Source of the DNA: Hoylesella nanceiensis DSM 19126 = JCM 15639 | Lineage (GTDB): Bacteria > Bacteroidota > Bacteroidia > Bacteroidales > Bacteroidaceae | Direction: 5' to 3' | Length of the DNA stretch: 64,000 bases | Assembly (NCBI RefSeq): GCF_000379965.1 | Contig: NZ_KB904327.1 | Location: forward strand, 186,001-250,000 | In this document: positions 34,467 to 44,838 of the stretch, piece by piece | Layout of the letters: every line of letters starts with the position of its first letter | How positions within the stretch are numbered: the first letter of the stretch is position 1 | The notes under the pieces: generated by a model | What the model saw: only the letters and a program-made list of their open reading frames with translations | What the model was told of the DNA's origin: nothing | The model's database searches: none | Program-made: the position numbers and the translations under genes

Positions 34467-36146
34467 TTATTTTGTCCTAAAATATCCTATAATACTTCCT
34501 TTGTTGTGCTTATTGATAGTTCTTAAGACGTATTCTCCTTGTGGAATACCCTTTATATTTACTTTGTTATCCTTTATACTTCTTGTGTATAATGGAGTTC
34601 CTTGTAGCGTTTCAATAGCAACAAGTGATGATGTGTATTGCATATCTTGTGATAGTAGGACGCTATTTTCAGTCGTATTGAGCCACAATAGGGGTGCTTC
34701 TACAGTGTAAATGCTATTCTTTTTCTCTTGAATAGCATTGCTTTCGTTGCCATATCTGTCCATTGCTGTCACGGCATAGAATAGCTTGTCATTATTAGGA
34801 ATGGTGGTAGTCTCTTCTTTTAAGCGTGTTTGAACAAGGTTTCCAGGGTTATTGATGTCTACAGGGAACTTGTTATCGGCATATATATTATATAATAGGT
34901 AGGGAGCATTACTGTTATCTTTTGCGCCACTCCATGATATTTTGCCATTAGTCTTGTCTACATTTATGGTTTGAGGAGCACTTGGTGCAACATTATGACG
35001 CCATGTTATAGCAGGAATAAGGGCAGGATATCTATTATAATCGTTTGCCACGAAAGAGTAGAGTCCTTTTAAATTATCTGTAAAGAACTTACTTCTAAAG
35101 TAAGCATTGCCAAGATGATATTGTCTTAAAACATTGAGTTCTTGTGTAATTGTTTCAAGACTCCAATTCTTTTCCTTTGGATCCATAAAGTAAATACCTA
35201 GTCCTGGAGCGATAGTCTTGCCGTAGTTGTTCTCTGCCCAGTCTATTGCGAATGGATAAAACTGGTTTCCTTTGAAATACATCATAGGATATAACTCATC
35301 CATAAGATTGTCTTTTAACCATAATTGGGCATCTTGACATACCTTGTGATAGGCATTCCAACCATGACTCCAATATCTACTAAGATCGTTAAACTTTCCA
35401 ATAGGAGAGCAACTCATCTTAACCCATGGCTTGAGTCCATATACCTTTGAACTTATAGCTTTTACAATGTTGGTGATATGGTTTCTTCCTGTTTCTCTAG
35501 AAACCTTTATGTTCCATGTCTCAGGATAACGAATATAGTCCAAATGTATGCCGTCAATATCATATTTGTTTGTTATTTCTCCGCAAATATCAGCAAGATA
35601 TTGAGCAGTTTGAGGATTTTCCATGTCCATAAAACCTTCTTCTCCAATCTTTTTCACTAAAGCAGGATATCTATTGCGAAGATTTTTACAGCCTGCTTGA
35701 TTCCATTTACCGATAGGAATGGTTACAATCCATGCCTGAATTTCCATACCTCTTTTATGACATTCTTCGATAGCAAACTCTAAAGCATCATATCCTGGTG
35801 ACTTGTTAGGCACACCTGACAAGCATCCGTCCCATGGTTCGTAATCTGAAGAATATACAACAGTACCTCTAATACGTGTTTGGAATAAGACAGTATTGAT
35901 GCCTGCTGCTTTTAATTGGTCGAGTATTATTTGTAATTCTTTCTTTTGTTTGCTGATTGAAGCAGGATTTTGAGCATAATTATGGGGCCAATCTAATCCG
36001 CCAATAGTGGTTAGCCACACTGCACGAACTTCTCTTTTAGGTGATAAACCCGATTGAAAGTTGAATAAAGCAGAATTGAAAGATGTTTGACCTTTTATTG
36101 TTTGTATTGCAAATAATGTCAATATTAGAAATAGAACCTTTTTCAT
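34467..36146 (-). CDS. GHL10 (DUF187)-type glycoside hydrolase-like secreted protein
   Basis: This 559-residue secreted protein starts at ATG 36146, where a signal peptide begins (MKKVLFLILTLFAIQTIKGQ, cleaved after KGQ). Residues about 35-360 match the family-10-like glycosyl hydrolase domain (YddW type). They contain REVRAVWLTTIGGLDWP, LKAAGINTVLFQTRIRG, GMEIQAWIVTIPIG and IDGIHLDYIRYPETWN, with a likely acid residue in the last. After it come a fibronectin-III-like domain (about 395-480) and a short C-terminal segment. A role in peptidoglycan or glycan processing is inferred. A TATCTTTG -7 box lies on the minus strand at 36201-36208. Confidence 0.85.
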   Translation of the reverse strand: MKKVLFLILTLFAIQTIKGQTSFNSALFNFQSGLSPKREVRAVWLTTIGGLDWPHNYAQNPASISKQKKELQIILDQLKAAGINTVLFQTRIRGTVVYSSDYEPWDGCLSGVPNKSPGYDALEFAIEECHKRGMEIQAWIVTIPIGKWNQAGCKNLRNRYPALVKKIGEEGFMDMENPQTAQYLADICGEITNKYDIDGIHLDYIRYPETWNIKVSRETGRNHITNIVKAISSKVYGLKPWVKMSCSPIGKFNDLSRYWSHGWNAYHKVCQDAQLWLKDNLMDELYPMMYFKGNQFYPFAIDWAENNYGKTIAPGLGIYFMDPKEKNWSLETITQELNVLRQYHLGNAYFRSKFFTDNLKGLYSFVANDYNRYPALIPAITWRHNVAPSAPQTINVDKTNGKISWSGAKDNSNAPYLLYNIYADNKFPVDINNPGNLVQTRLKEETTTIPNNDKLFYAVTAMDRYGNESNAIQEKKNSIYTVEAPLLWLNTTENSVLLSQDMQYTSSLVAIETLQGTPLYTRSIKDNKVNIKGIPQGEYVLRTINKHNKGSIIGYFRTK

Positions 36147-36316
36147 TTGTATAAATATTTCACACACTTGTGTTTTAATATGTTGTTTATAAACCGTTTG
36201 CAAAGATAGCATAATTATTAGAAATAGCTCTATCACTTAGGCAAAATATATGTTATAGAATGGCTTAATAATTCAATATTAAGCAGAAATGATTTGCAAT
36301 TTTATTGTCAAATTAC

Positions 36317-36346
36317 TGCCAAATGTGTCTTTGGCATAGTTTTTGA
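36317..36346 (+). promoter_or_regulatory. Inverted repeat and sigma54-like site upstream of groES
   Basis: TGCCAAA (36317-36323) and TTTGGCA (36330-36336) are perfect inverted repeats. The right half overlaps TGGCATAGTTTTTGA (36332-36346), which has the TGG and TTG of a -24/-12 sigma54 promoter at the correct spacing (C is replaced by A in the final GC). It lies 50-80 nt before groES. Either a heat-shock operator or an RpoN promoter is possible. Confidence 0.5.
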
Positions 36347-36398
36347 TAATTCAGGTTGCAAGAAAATAATATAAGTAATAAATATAAATTTAATGATT

Positions 36399-36671
36399 AT
36401 GAATATTAAACCATTGGCAGACAGAGTGCTTGTACTACCTGCACAAGCTGAAGAAAAAGTAGGAGGAATCATTATTCCTGACACAGCAAAAGAGAAACCA
36501 TTAAAGGGAAACGTTGTTGCTGTTGGCGAAGGAACTAAAGATGAGCCTATGATTTTGAAGGAAGGTGATGAAGTTCTTTATGGAAAATATAGTGGTACAG
36601 AACTTGAATTAGAAGGAGTTAAATACCTTATAATGCGTCAAAGTGATGTATTGGCAGTTTTTAATAAATAA
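36399..36671 (+). CDS. groES: Co-chaperonin GroES
   Basis: GroES is the 10-kDa lid of the GroEL folding chamber. The 90-residue protein begins at ATG 36399 ([20 protein letters not shown]), the usual start. An ATG two codons upstream is also in frame. The mobile-loop region ([20 protein letters not shown]), the dome loop and the C-terminal [12 protein letters not shown] are conserved. It is 33 nt upstream of groEL, and both are read from the conserved upstream control region. Confidence 0.98.
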   Translation: MNIKPLADRVLVLPAQAEEKVGGIIIPDTAKEKPLKGNVVAVGEGTKDEPMILKEGDEVLYGKYSGTELELEGVKYLIMRQSDVLAVFNK

Positions 36672-36692
36672 AAATACAGAACAACAATATAA

Positions 36693-38333
<1,641 letters not shown>

Positions 38334-38358
38334 AAATAATTATTTCTAACATAGGAAT

Positions 38359-38392
38359 GAGGGTGAAGCATTTATTGTTTTACCCTCTTTTT
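38359..38392 (+). terminator. Terminator after groEL
   Basis: GAGGGTGAA (38359-38367) pairs with TTTACCCTC (38379-38387, one G-T), then TTTTT. Confidence 0.85.
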
Positions 38393-38621
38393 ATGTCTTA
38401 AAATTCATCTTTTGATGTAAAATAACTACCCTTTTGATCGATAATAGCAATTGTTTTGTTGTCTAATAGCAGTCCTTTTATTATTAAAATACTATTTTTA
38501 TAGCATGATATTAATCCTTCTGCTATCAACTTATTTACCCTCGGGTTTTATCATAAATGAGTATATAATGTATTATTTGTCAGTTATTTTTTATCTATGT
38601 CGTAAAAAATGTATATTTTTG

Positions 38622-38653
38622 TTTGTATTTCTTTCTTGTATCTATTATCTTTG
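38622..38653 (+). promoter_or_regulatory. Promoter of the two-repeat lipoprotein gene
   Basis: TTTG (38622-38625), 20 nt, TATCTTTG (38646-38653). The rest of the 392-nt gap (38334-38725) shows only the groEL terminator and A/T-rich sequence. Confidence 0.75.
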
Positions 38654-38725
38654 TAAAACCATAAAATAAAGACTGCTAAGTTGGAAATTACTAAATACTA
38701 AACAACTATAAATCAATCTATCACC

Positions 38726-39154
38726 ATGCGTAATATATTTATAATTCTTTTTACCCTTTTATGTGTTGCAACTTCTTGTTCTAAAGTTGATAAGAAAACG
38801 CAAAATAAGCCCAAACAAGAGGTGAATAATGGTGCCCGCTACGAATTGTATCCAACACAAAACATGTGGACCTTCTTAAAACTTGATACAAAGACCGGAA
38901 AGATATGGCAGGTTCAATATAGTCTTGAGTCAGGAAAGCAAGGCGAATGGGTATTGAACGACCAATCTTTAACTCAGAATAGTGAAGGTGAAAACGGACG
39001 TTTTGAACTTTATTCAACTAGCAATATCTATAATTTTATGTTGCTTGACCATTTTAATGGTAAGACTTATCAAGTGCAATGGAGTCAAAAAGAAGAGCTT
39101 CGTATGGTTGTTCCCATAACAGATGCAGCTGTTTTGCAGGGCGACTCAATATAG
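38726..39154 (+). CDS. Small lipoprotein with two tandem beta repeats, unknown function
   Basis: This 142-residue predicted lipoprotein has the lipobox ATSC (Cys18). The mature part contains two related repeats: RYELYPTQNMWTFLKLDTKTG (about 38-58, then KIWQVQYS) and RFELYSTSNIYNFMLLDHFNG (about 91-111, then KTYQVQWS). Each looks like one beta-hairpin or beta-propeller blade. I do not know the family. It precedes the HhH/barrel gene by 50 nt and is probably co-transcribed with it. Cell-envelope location is inferred from the lipobox. Confidence 0.7.
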   Translation: MRNIFIILFTLLCVATSCSKVDKKTQNKPKQEVNNGARYELYPTQNMWTFLKLDTKTGKIWQVQYSLESGKQGEWVLNDQSLTQNSEGENGRFELYSTSNIYNFMLLDHFNGKTYQVQWSQKEELRMVVPITDAAVLQGDSI

Positions 39155-39204
39155 AAAATCTTCCTACCTTTATTATAAATAAGCCAAACTAACCTTTTTG
39201 AAAT

Positions 39205-41340
39205 ATGGATGATAGTCGATTATCATCAAAATGGTGCTATCCAACACTTTGTAAGTTATTAGTTGCACTTTGCATAACTATTCTTTTAATCTTTAAAAGT
39301 ATAGGTATAAGGCGATATGCTTTTTATTTTTGTATTTCGAAAACAACTCTTCTACGACTCGTTTTCATCGTTTGTACTTACTTTTCTGTAGCTTTAGTTC
39401 ATGCTCAATCAAAGACCGACTGGGTAAAAGACTATGAAGAGTTTGTAAATATAAATATGTTAGAGCACGAAGCAGCACAAGAGTTATATGATGTTCTAAG
39501 TGAGCATGCTGATAATAAAATGAGTATCAACTCTATAACAAAAGAAGAGTTAGAGGCTTTAACTTTTTTATCTGGAGAGCAAATAGAAGGCATTGTTGAG
39601 TATGTTTATAAGTATAAGCCATTAAAAACACTTTCCGAATTGGTTTTGGTTGAGCCTTTAGATGCTGTAAGTCGGAATCTTTTGCTTCATTTCTTAACCC
39701 TTGATGCCATTCAAGCAGAAACTTTTCCAGGGTTTGAAACGGCCTTTAAGTATGGACATTCAACTTTTATGGCTATGGCAAAAGTGCCTTTAGAAAAGCA
39801 AAACCTCAGCGGAAATAGATACTTAGGCTATGCTCTTAAACATCAATTGCGTTATAAATTTCAGTTTTCAGATTATTTAAAGGTGGGTTTTACGACTTCT
39901 CAAGACATGGGGGAACCATTCTTTCAATATAAGAATAAAGATGGATACGATTTCTACTCTTATTATCTTGCATTGCAGCGAGTTGGTATTATCAAGCAAA
40001 TGGTGATAGGACGGTATCGTTTAAAAACAGGAATGGGACTTGTTATCAATAATGATTTCAACTTTGGAAAACAGATATCACTTGCAAGTATCGATAAAGT
40101 CAACACCAACGTAAGGGGTCATTCTTCGGCTTCTTCTGCTAATTTTATGCAAGGGTTAGCTACTACTTTAAGCTGGTCGAAATGCTTTGAAACAACATTA
40201 TGGACGTCTTATAGGGCTGTTGATGCTACTTTAACCAAAGACAAAGAGTCTATTGTAACCCTTTTAAAGACAGGATTGCACCGCACAGAGAGTGAGATGG
40301 ATAGAAAAAATAATGCTTATCAATGGGTGGGAGGATTGAGAGTTGGTTGGAAGAGAAATGGATTTGGAGTTGGATTAACAACGGCATTCACAGGATTTAG
40401 TAAACCTCTTCTTCCTAATAAAAATCAAATATACAAGCAGTTCTATCCTGAAGGTTCTACCTTTTATAATATAGGAGTAGACTATAGCTATTTAAGTAGG
40501 CGAGTGGTGGTACATGGTGAGACGGCAATGAATAATCAGAAAGCCTTTGCAACTATTAATTCAATCAATTACCAGTTAACAAGTTTACTAAAACTTACCT
40601 TGCTTCAAAGATGGTATAGCTATCGATACTATTCTCTTTTAGGTAATGCTTTTAATGAAGGAAGACATCTACAAAATGAAAGTGGCTTGTTTTTAGGTGC
40701 TTCTTATAATCCCATTCAATCTTTATCTATAACAGGTTATGTAGATTTTGCTTATTTCCCCTGGCCTAAATATCAAATATCAGAAGCCTCTTGGGCTGTC
40801 GAGCCATTTCTAAGTGTCAAGTTGCAGCAAAAAAAATGGACCTACTTATTGCGCTATAAATGTAAAATGAGACCGAAAGAGGATAAGAAGAATGAGTTAA
40901 TAACCAATGAAATAATTCATAAAGCCCGCTTTTCTTTGGGATATGATGGAATTCAATGGGGTACACAAACAAACTTCGATGTGGTTTATCATCATTTTTT
41001 AGAGAATAGTTTAGGGTGGAGATTGGAACAAAGTGGATTCTTTAAAACTAATACTTGTAATATCTTTGGAACTATTTCTTATTACAATACCGATGATTAT
41101 GATAGTAGGATATATGCTTATGAGCGTGGTCTTCTTTATCAATTTTCTTTTCCTATGTTCTATGGAAAAGGTTTTCACTATGCATTAGGTAATCGTTGGG
41201 ATATCAATAATAGTTTAATGCTCATTGCAAAGGTAAGTGGTTCTTTTTATCATCATAATAAGAAAATCAATAGAAAAGATGCTGTAAATGTGAAAGAATC
41301 TAAGAATTATGTAGAGATGCAATTGCGTTGGAAATTTTGA
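39205..41340 (+). CDS. Helix-hairpin-helix plus predicted outer-membrane beta-barrel protein
   Basis: This 711-residue protein has an N-terminal hydrophobic signal ending near ALVHAQ (about residue 68). Just after it comes a ComEA-like helix-hairpin-helix region (ITKEELEALTFLSGEQIEGI, about 112-131, then LKTLSELVLVEPLDAVSRNLLL). The remaining 500 residues alternate aromatic and polar positions, as in an outer-membrane barrel, ending with LRWKF (C-terminal Phe). The long pre-signal N-terminus suggests the real start could be later, but no ATG is available. A DNA-binding HhH fused to a barrel suggests DNA uptake or surface DNA contact; this is inference. Confidence 0.7.
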   Translation: MDDSRLSSKWCYPTLCKLLVALCITILLIFKSIGIRRYAFYFCISKTTLLRLVFIVCTYFSVALVHAQSKTDWVKDYEEFVNINMLEHEAAQELYDVLSEHADNKMSINSITKEELEALTFLSGEQIEGIVEYVYKYKPLKTLSELVLVEPLDAVSRNLLLHFLTLDAIQAETFPGFETAFKYGHSTFMAMAKVPLEKQNLSGNRYLGYALKHQLRYKFQFSDYLKVGFTTSQDMGEPFFQYKNKDGYDFYSYYLALQRVGIIKQMVIGRYRLKTGMGLVINNDFNFGKQISLASIDKVNTNVRGHSSASSANFMQGLATTLSWSKCFETTLWTSYRAVDATLTKDKESIVTLLKTGLHRTESEMDRKNNAYQWVGGLRVGWKRNGFGVGLTTAFTGFSKPLLPNKNQIYKQFYPEGSTFYNIGVDYSYLSRRVVVHGETAMNNQKAFATINSINYQLTSLLKLTLLQRWYSYRYYSLLGNAFNEGRHLQNESGLFLGASYNPIQSLSITGYVDFAYFPWPKYQISEASWAVEPFLSVKLQQKKWTYLLRYKCKMRPKEDKKNELITNEIIHKARFSLGYDGIQWGTQTNFDVVYHHFLENSLGWRLEQSGFFKTNTCNIFGTISYYNTDDYDSRIYAYERGLLYQFSFPMFYGKGFHYALGNRWDINNSLMLIAKVSGSFYHHNKKINRKDAVNVKESKNYVEMQLRWKF

Positions 41341-41452
41341 TAATAGCTCATTTCGTTTTAATTATTTTCAACTAAAGATGTAATTATGTAGGATATAATT
41401 GCTTGTTATCTGTTTTTTTTATACTTTTGTAGTGCCAATAAAACAAATGCAG

Positions 41453-42061
41453 ATGAAACTCGCAGTAATGACCCATTCTACATTCTTTGTAGAAGAAGAT
41501 AAAATACTTACAACTCTCTTCAACGAGGGTATGGAAAATCTACATCTTTGTAAATGGGAAGCATCTCCAATTTATTCAGAAAGATTGCTTTCTTTATTGA
41601 ATGAGGATAATAGAAAAAGAACAACCGTTCATGATAATTTTTATTTGAAGAATGAGTTTGAACTCGGAGGAATACATCTTGACACTATTGATACACCAAT
41701 ACCAGAAGGATACAAGGGGAAAGTTAGTAGAACATGTGGCGATCTTTCGTTGTTAAAAGACACCGTAAAGATTTCTAAATATGTGTTTTTCTCGAACTTC
41801 CTTTTGCCTAAACAAGAAAATTCAGATACTAAAACATACTCTTTAGACCTTTTAGAAAAGGCTGCAAAGAGTGGTTATATAAATAAAAATGTGTACGCAA
41901 TGGGCAATATTAATTTAGAAACTATACCTGTTGCGAAGGCATTAGGCTTTGGAGGAGTTGTGCTGTGTGAAGATCTTTGGAATAGATTTGATATTCAAAA
42001 CCAAACTGATTACAGAGATTTAATTCATCATTTCCAAAAGATAAAAAGAGCCATAGGTTAA
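41453..42061 (+). CDS. ThiE/TenI-like thiamine phosphate synthase family protein
   Basis: This 202-residue TIM-barrel-type protein starts at ATG 41453 (MKLAVMTHSTFFVEEDKILT). An ATG two codons earlier is in frame. It resembles the Bacteroidales proteins labelled thiamine phosphate synthase: LFNEGMENLHLCKWEASPIYS near the N-terminus and NINLETIPVAKALGFGGVVL near the C-terminus, corresponding to the TenI phosphate-binding strand-loop. Several canonical ThiE residues are not obvious, so activity is uncertain. A -7 box (TACTTTTG) lies at 41422-41429. Precedes prs. Confidence 0.75.
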   Translation: MKLAVMTHSTFFVEEDKILTTLFNEGMENLHLCKWEASPIYSERLLSLLNEDNRKRTTVHDNFYLKNEFELGGIHLDTIDTPIPEGYKGKVSRTCGDLSLLKDTVKISKYVFFSNFLLPKQENSDTKTYSLDLLEKAAKSGYINKNVYAMGNINLETIPVAKALGFGGVVLCEDLWNRFDIQNQTDYRDLIHHFQKIKRAIG

Positions 42062-42119
42062 TAAGTAACAAATAAATTCAGAATAATTATATATCGATTC
42101 TTATTTCTAAAATATTAAG

Positions 42120-43061
42120 ATGATGAGTGAAAATAACTCTTTTTTAATTTTCTCGGGCACTAGTTCGAGATATCTTGCAGAGAAAATCTGTAAAAGTTTA
42201 AATTGTCCTTTGGGTAATTTAGTCGTTACTCGCTTCTCAGATGGTGAGTTTGCGGTATCTTATGAGGAGTCTATTCGTGGACGAGATGTATTCTTGGTAC
42301 AGAGTACTTTCCCTACTTCAGACAACTTGATGGAGCTTTTGCTCATGATAGATGCAGCAAAACGTGCGTCAGCTCGTAATATTATTGCTGTTATTCCTTA
42401 CTTTGGTTGGGCACGTCAAGATAGAAAAGACAAGCCTAGAGTTAGTATTGGAGCAAAGCTTATTGCTGATCTTTTAATGGTTGCAGGTATCGATCGTCTT
42501 ATAACAATGGATCTTCATGCAGACCAAATTCAAGGTTTCTTCGATGTTCCTGTAGATCACCTTTATGCTTCTGGAGTTATTTTACCTTATCTTCAAAGCC
42601 TAAAACTAGACAATTTAGTTATTGCTAGTCCTGATGTTGGTGGTAGTAAGCGTGCTAATACTTATGCAAAATACTTAGGATGTCCGCTTGTTTTGTGTAA
42701 CAAGACACGTGCTCGTGCTAATGTTGTAGACACAATGCAGATTATTGGTGATGTCGTAGGAAAGAATGTTGTTATTGTTGACGACATGGTTGATACAGCA
42801 GGAACAATTGCAAAGGCTGCAGATATTATGAAAGAAGCTGGAGCATTGAGCGTACGTGCATGTGCTTCACACTGTGTAATGAGTGGTCCTGCAACAGAAA
42901 GAGTAAATGCTTCTGCCTTAGAAGAAATTGTTTTCACTGATTCTATTCCTTATTGCAAGGATAGTTCAAAGGTAAAACAACTTTCAGTTGCTGACATGTT
43001 TGCTGAGACAATACGCAGAGTTGTTTCTAATGAAAGTATTTCTTCACAATATTTAGTGTAA
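42120..43061 (+). CDS. prs: Ribose-phosphate pyrophosphokinase
   Basis: Prs makes PRPP from ribose-5-phosphate and ATP for nucleotide, histidine and tryptophan synthesis. The 313-residue protein has FSDGEFAVSYEESIRGRDVF (about 40-59), the ATP-site YFGWARQDRKDKPR (about 98-111), MDLHADQIQGFFDVPVDHL (about 139-157) and the PRPP-binding loop VIVDDMVDTAGT (about 221-232). ATG 42120 or the next ATG at 42123 may start translation. The TlpA-like gene begins 4 nt after the stop codon, so they share a transcript. Confidence 0.97.
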   Translation: MMSENNSFLIFSGTSSRYLAEKICKSLNCPLGNLVVTRFSDGEFAVSYEESIRGRDVFLVQSTFPTSDNLMELLLMIDAAKRASARNIIAVIPYFGWARQDRKDKPRVSIGAKLIADLLMVAGIDRLITMDLHADQIQGFFDVPVDHLYASGVILPYLQSLKLDNLVIASPDVGGSKRANTYAKYLGCPLVLCNKTRARANVVDTMQIIGDVVGKNVVIVDDMVDTAGTIAKAADIMKEAGALSVRACASHCVMSGPATERVNASALEEIVFTDSIPYCKDSSKVKQLSVADMFAETIRRVVSNESISSQYLV

Positions 43062-43065
43062 AAGT

Positions 43066-43620
43066 ATGAAAATGAAGTATTTATTCTTTGCAATAATTGC
43101 ATCAGTTTGTTTAGTAGGTTGTAAGAAGAAAGAAGCGAAACCTGTAATTGCTTCAACTGAAGAGGTGAGCGATTCTACAAACTATACACCTACTGTAGAG
43201 ATGATAAAAGATTTTACTATGACTAGTGTTAATGGTAAAAAGATATCATTAAAAGATGAAGTTGCAAAGCACGAAATTACAATTGTAGATTTTTGGGCAA
43301 GCTGGTGCGGACCTTGTATGCATGAAGTTCCTAATCTTGTTAGTTTATATAACAAATATAAAGACTGTGGGCTTGGTATCGTTGGCATTTCTTTAGATGA
43401 AGATGAAGATAGCTGGAAGAGTGCAATTGAAGAGAATAAAATGTCGTGGACACAACTTTCTGACCTTCAAGGATGGGATAATGCAGCCGCAAGATTATAT
43501 GGAGTAGAATCTATTCCACATATCTTAGTAGTTAATAAGAAAGGTGAGATTATCGCAAAAGATCTTAGAGGTGAAGATCTTAAGAGTTGTATTGAAGATC
43601 AGCAGTTCTGTGAAAACTAA
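43066..43620 (+). CDS. TlpA-like thiol-disulfide oxidoreductase lipoprotein
   Basis: This 184-residue predicted lipoprotein (LVGC lipobox, Cys19) has a thioredoxin/TlpA fold. VDFWASWCGPCMHEVPNLVS carries the redox-active CGPC (about 75-78), followed by LGIVGISLDEDEDSW and the cis-Pro loop VESIPHILVVNKKGEI (about 147-162). Such proteins reduce or isomerise disulfides in the periplasm. It lies directly after prs and ends at a strong terminator. Confidence 0.9.
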   Translation: MKMKYLFFAIIASVCLVGCKKKEAKPVIASTEEVSDSTNYTPTVEMIKDFTMTSVNGKKISLKDEVAKHEITIVDFWASWCGPCMHEVPNLVSLYNKYKDCGLGIVGISLDEDEDSWKSAIEENKMSWTQLSDLQGWDNAAARLYGVESIPHILVVNKKGEIIAKDLRGEDLKSCIEDQQFCEN

Positions 43621-43644
43621 ATACTTTATATAAAATATAACTTT

Positions 43645-43686
43645 AATCCCGATGCCATATATTTAAAATAGTATCGGGATTTTTGT
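43645..43686 (+). terminator. Terminator after the TlpA-like gene
   Basis: AATCCCGAT (43645-43653) and ATCGGGATT (43673-43681) form a 9-bp stem followed by TTTTG. Confidence 0.9.
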
Positions 43687-43722
43687 TTAATTAAAATAGA
43701 GTAGATGCGTATAAGTATTGAC

Positions 43723-44496
43723 TTATGCATCTTTTGCACCACGTTCTGTAAGCTCTTTTGTTATTCTTTTAGCTTCTTCTCCTTTTAGATTATGGCTTTC
43801 AAGATAGTTCTTGAGTATTAGTGTCTTCTCCTTAAAGTCAAAGTCTTTAGATAGTTTACCAATCAAAGTTCTTAGTGGAAGATTTCTAAAATATAGATTC
43901 TCATCCCCAATGCCTACTCTTGAAGAATACATTAGATAACTTTTATCTCTAAGATCTTCTTCTTTATCTGCTAAGAAAAGTGCTTGTTTGTTCTCTATAA
44001 AAGGAAAAATAGCACTCATCGTGAAACCTCCTTTTCTTTTATTTTCAAAGAAACTAGGATCTATGATATTGAGTTTCTGATTAATCAGCTGAACAAAGTG
44101 AGTTAAAACGTTATTAGGACCGAAAAGTATTGTGCCGTCTTCGAATCTTGCACTGCGAATAAGTACACTATAAAAATAATTATCAGAGTTGGAAAGAACA
44201 ATACCCATGCACACTCTATTATCCATCTTATATTTACTTGTCGCATCTTTTCCGAGCCGATGAACATACAACTCGCCAAAATGATTCTTTTGAATTTCAT
44301 TTAAATGGACATAACAATCTTCGAAAACTTGAGGTTTAAAATAATAGTTCTCGATCTCGATAGGATAGCATCTTATTCCTTCAACTTCTATCATATACTT
44401 ACTTAATATTAGCTTAGATGTTTCATTTAAACTATTTAATATAACATCTTTATTATCAGAATCTTTTATTTTATATAATAACTCATTAAGTGTCAT
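43723..44496 (-). CDS. Orphan protein of unknown function with strong ribosome-binding site
   Basis: I do not recognise this 257-residue soluble protein. The first third is acidic, with IEVEGIRCYPIEIENYYFKP and FEDCYVHLNEIQKNHFGELYV. The middle has a Gly/Leu-rich GIVLSNSDNYFYSVLIRSAR and FGPNNVLTHFVQLINQ. The C-terminus is charged. No transmembrane segment or signal peptide is present. The distinctive feature is the start: AGGAGG (complement of 44504-44509) lies 7 nt before the ATG, an ideal Shine-Dalgarno, very unusual for Bacteroidetes. It stands alone and leftward between two rightward units, which suggests transfer or special translational control. Confidence 0.7.
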   Translation of the reverse strand: MTLNELLYKIKDSDNKDVILNSLNETSKLILSKYMIEVEGIRCYPIEIENYYFKPQVFEDCYVHLNEIQKNHFGELYVHRLGKDATSKYKMDNRVCMGIVLSNSDNYFYSVLIRSARFEDGTILFGPNNVLTHFVQLINQKLNIIDPSFFENKRKGGFTMSAIFPFIENKQALFLADKEEDLRDKSYLMYSSRVGIGDENLYFRNLPLRTLIGKLSKDFDFKEKTLILKNYLESHNLKGEEAKRITKELTERGAKDA

Positions 44497-44768
44497 GTCT
44501 AAACCTCCTACTTTTAAATTCTAATTATTACAAGATCGAGCGAAGAAATAAGCAATTTACGATGTAAACTTTCTCTTTCTTATTTAAAATAACTAATAGT
44601 CAAAGGTAGTAAAAAGACCAATAATATCAATAATAAGAGCTATATTTTAAGCTAAAAAAACATTTGATAAAAGTTTCTTTTGATGGAATTAAATGTAAAA
44701 GGAGAATTCTTTTTACAAATGAATATTGTCAATAGGGTATAATGAAAATGCAACTAGACTTTTAAAAA

Positions 44769-44800
44769 TTTGTTGTTAATATATTTTTTTGTTACCTTTG
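44769..44800 (+). promoter_or_regulatory. Promoter of ileS
   Basis: TTTG (44769-44772), a 20-nt spacer and TACCTTTG (44793-44800). No T-box or other leader structure is visible. The remaining 342-nt gap (44497-44838) is A/T-rich and otherwise featureless. Confidence 0.8.
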
Positions 44801-44838
44801 CCACCTAGTAAATTAACGATAAAAACAATATTAAGTAT

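Noticed and set aside
44497-44838. T-box or amino-acid riboswitch ahead of ileS
   Set aside because: No T-box sequence, specifier loop or antiterminator is visible. Leader is short and A/T-rich, and Bacteroidetes generally lack T-boxes.
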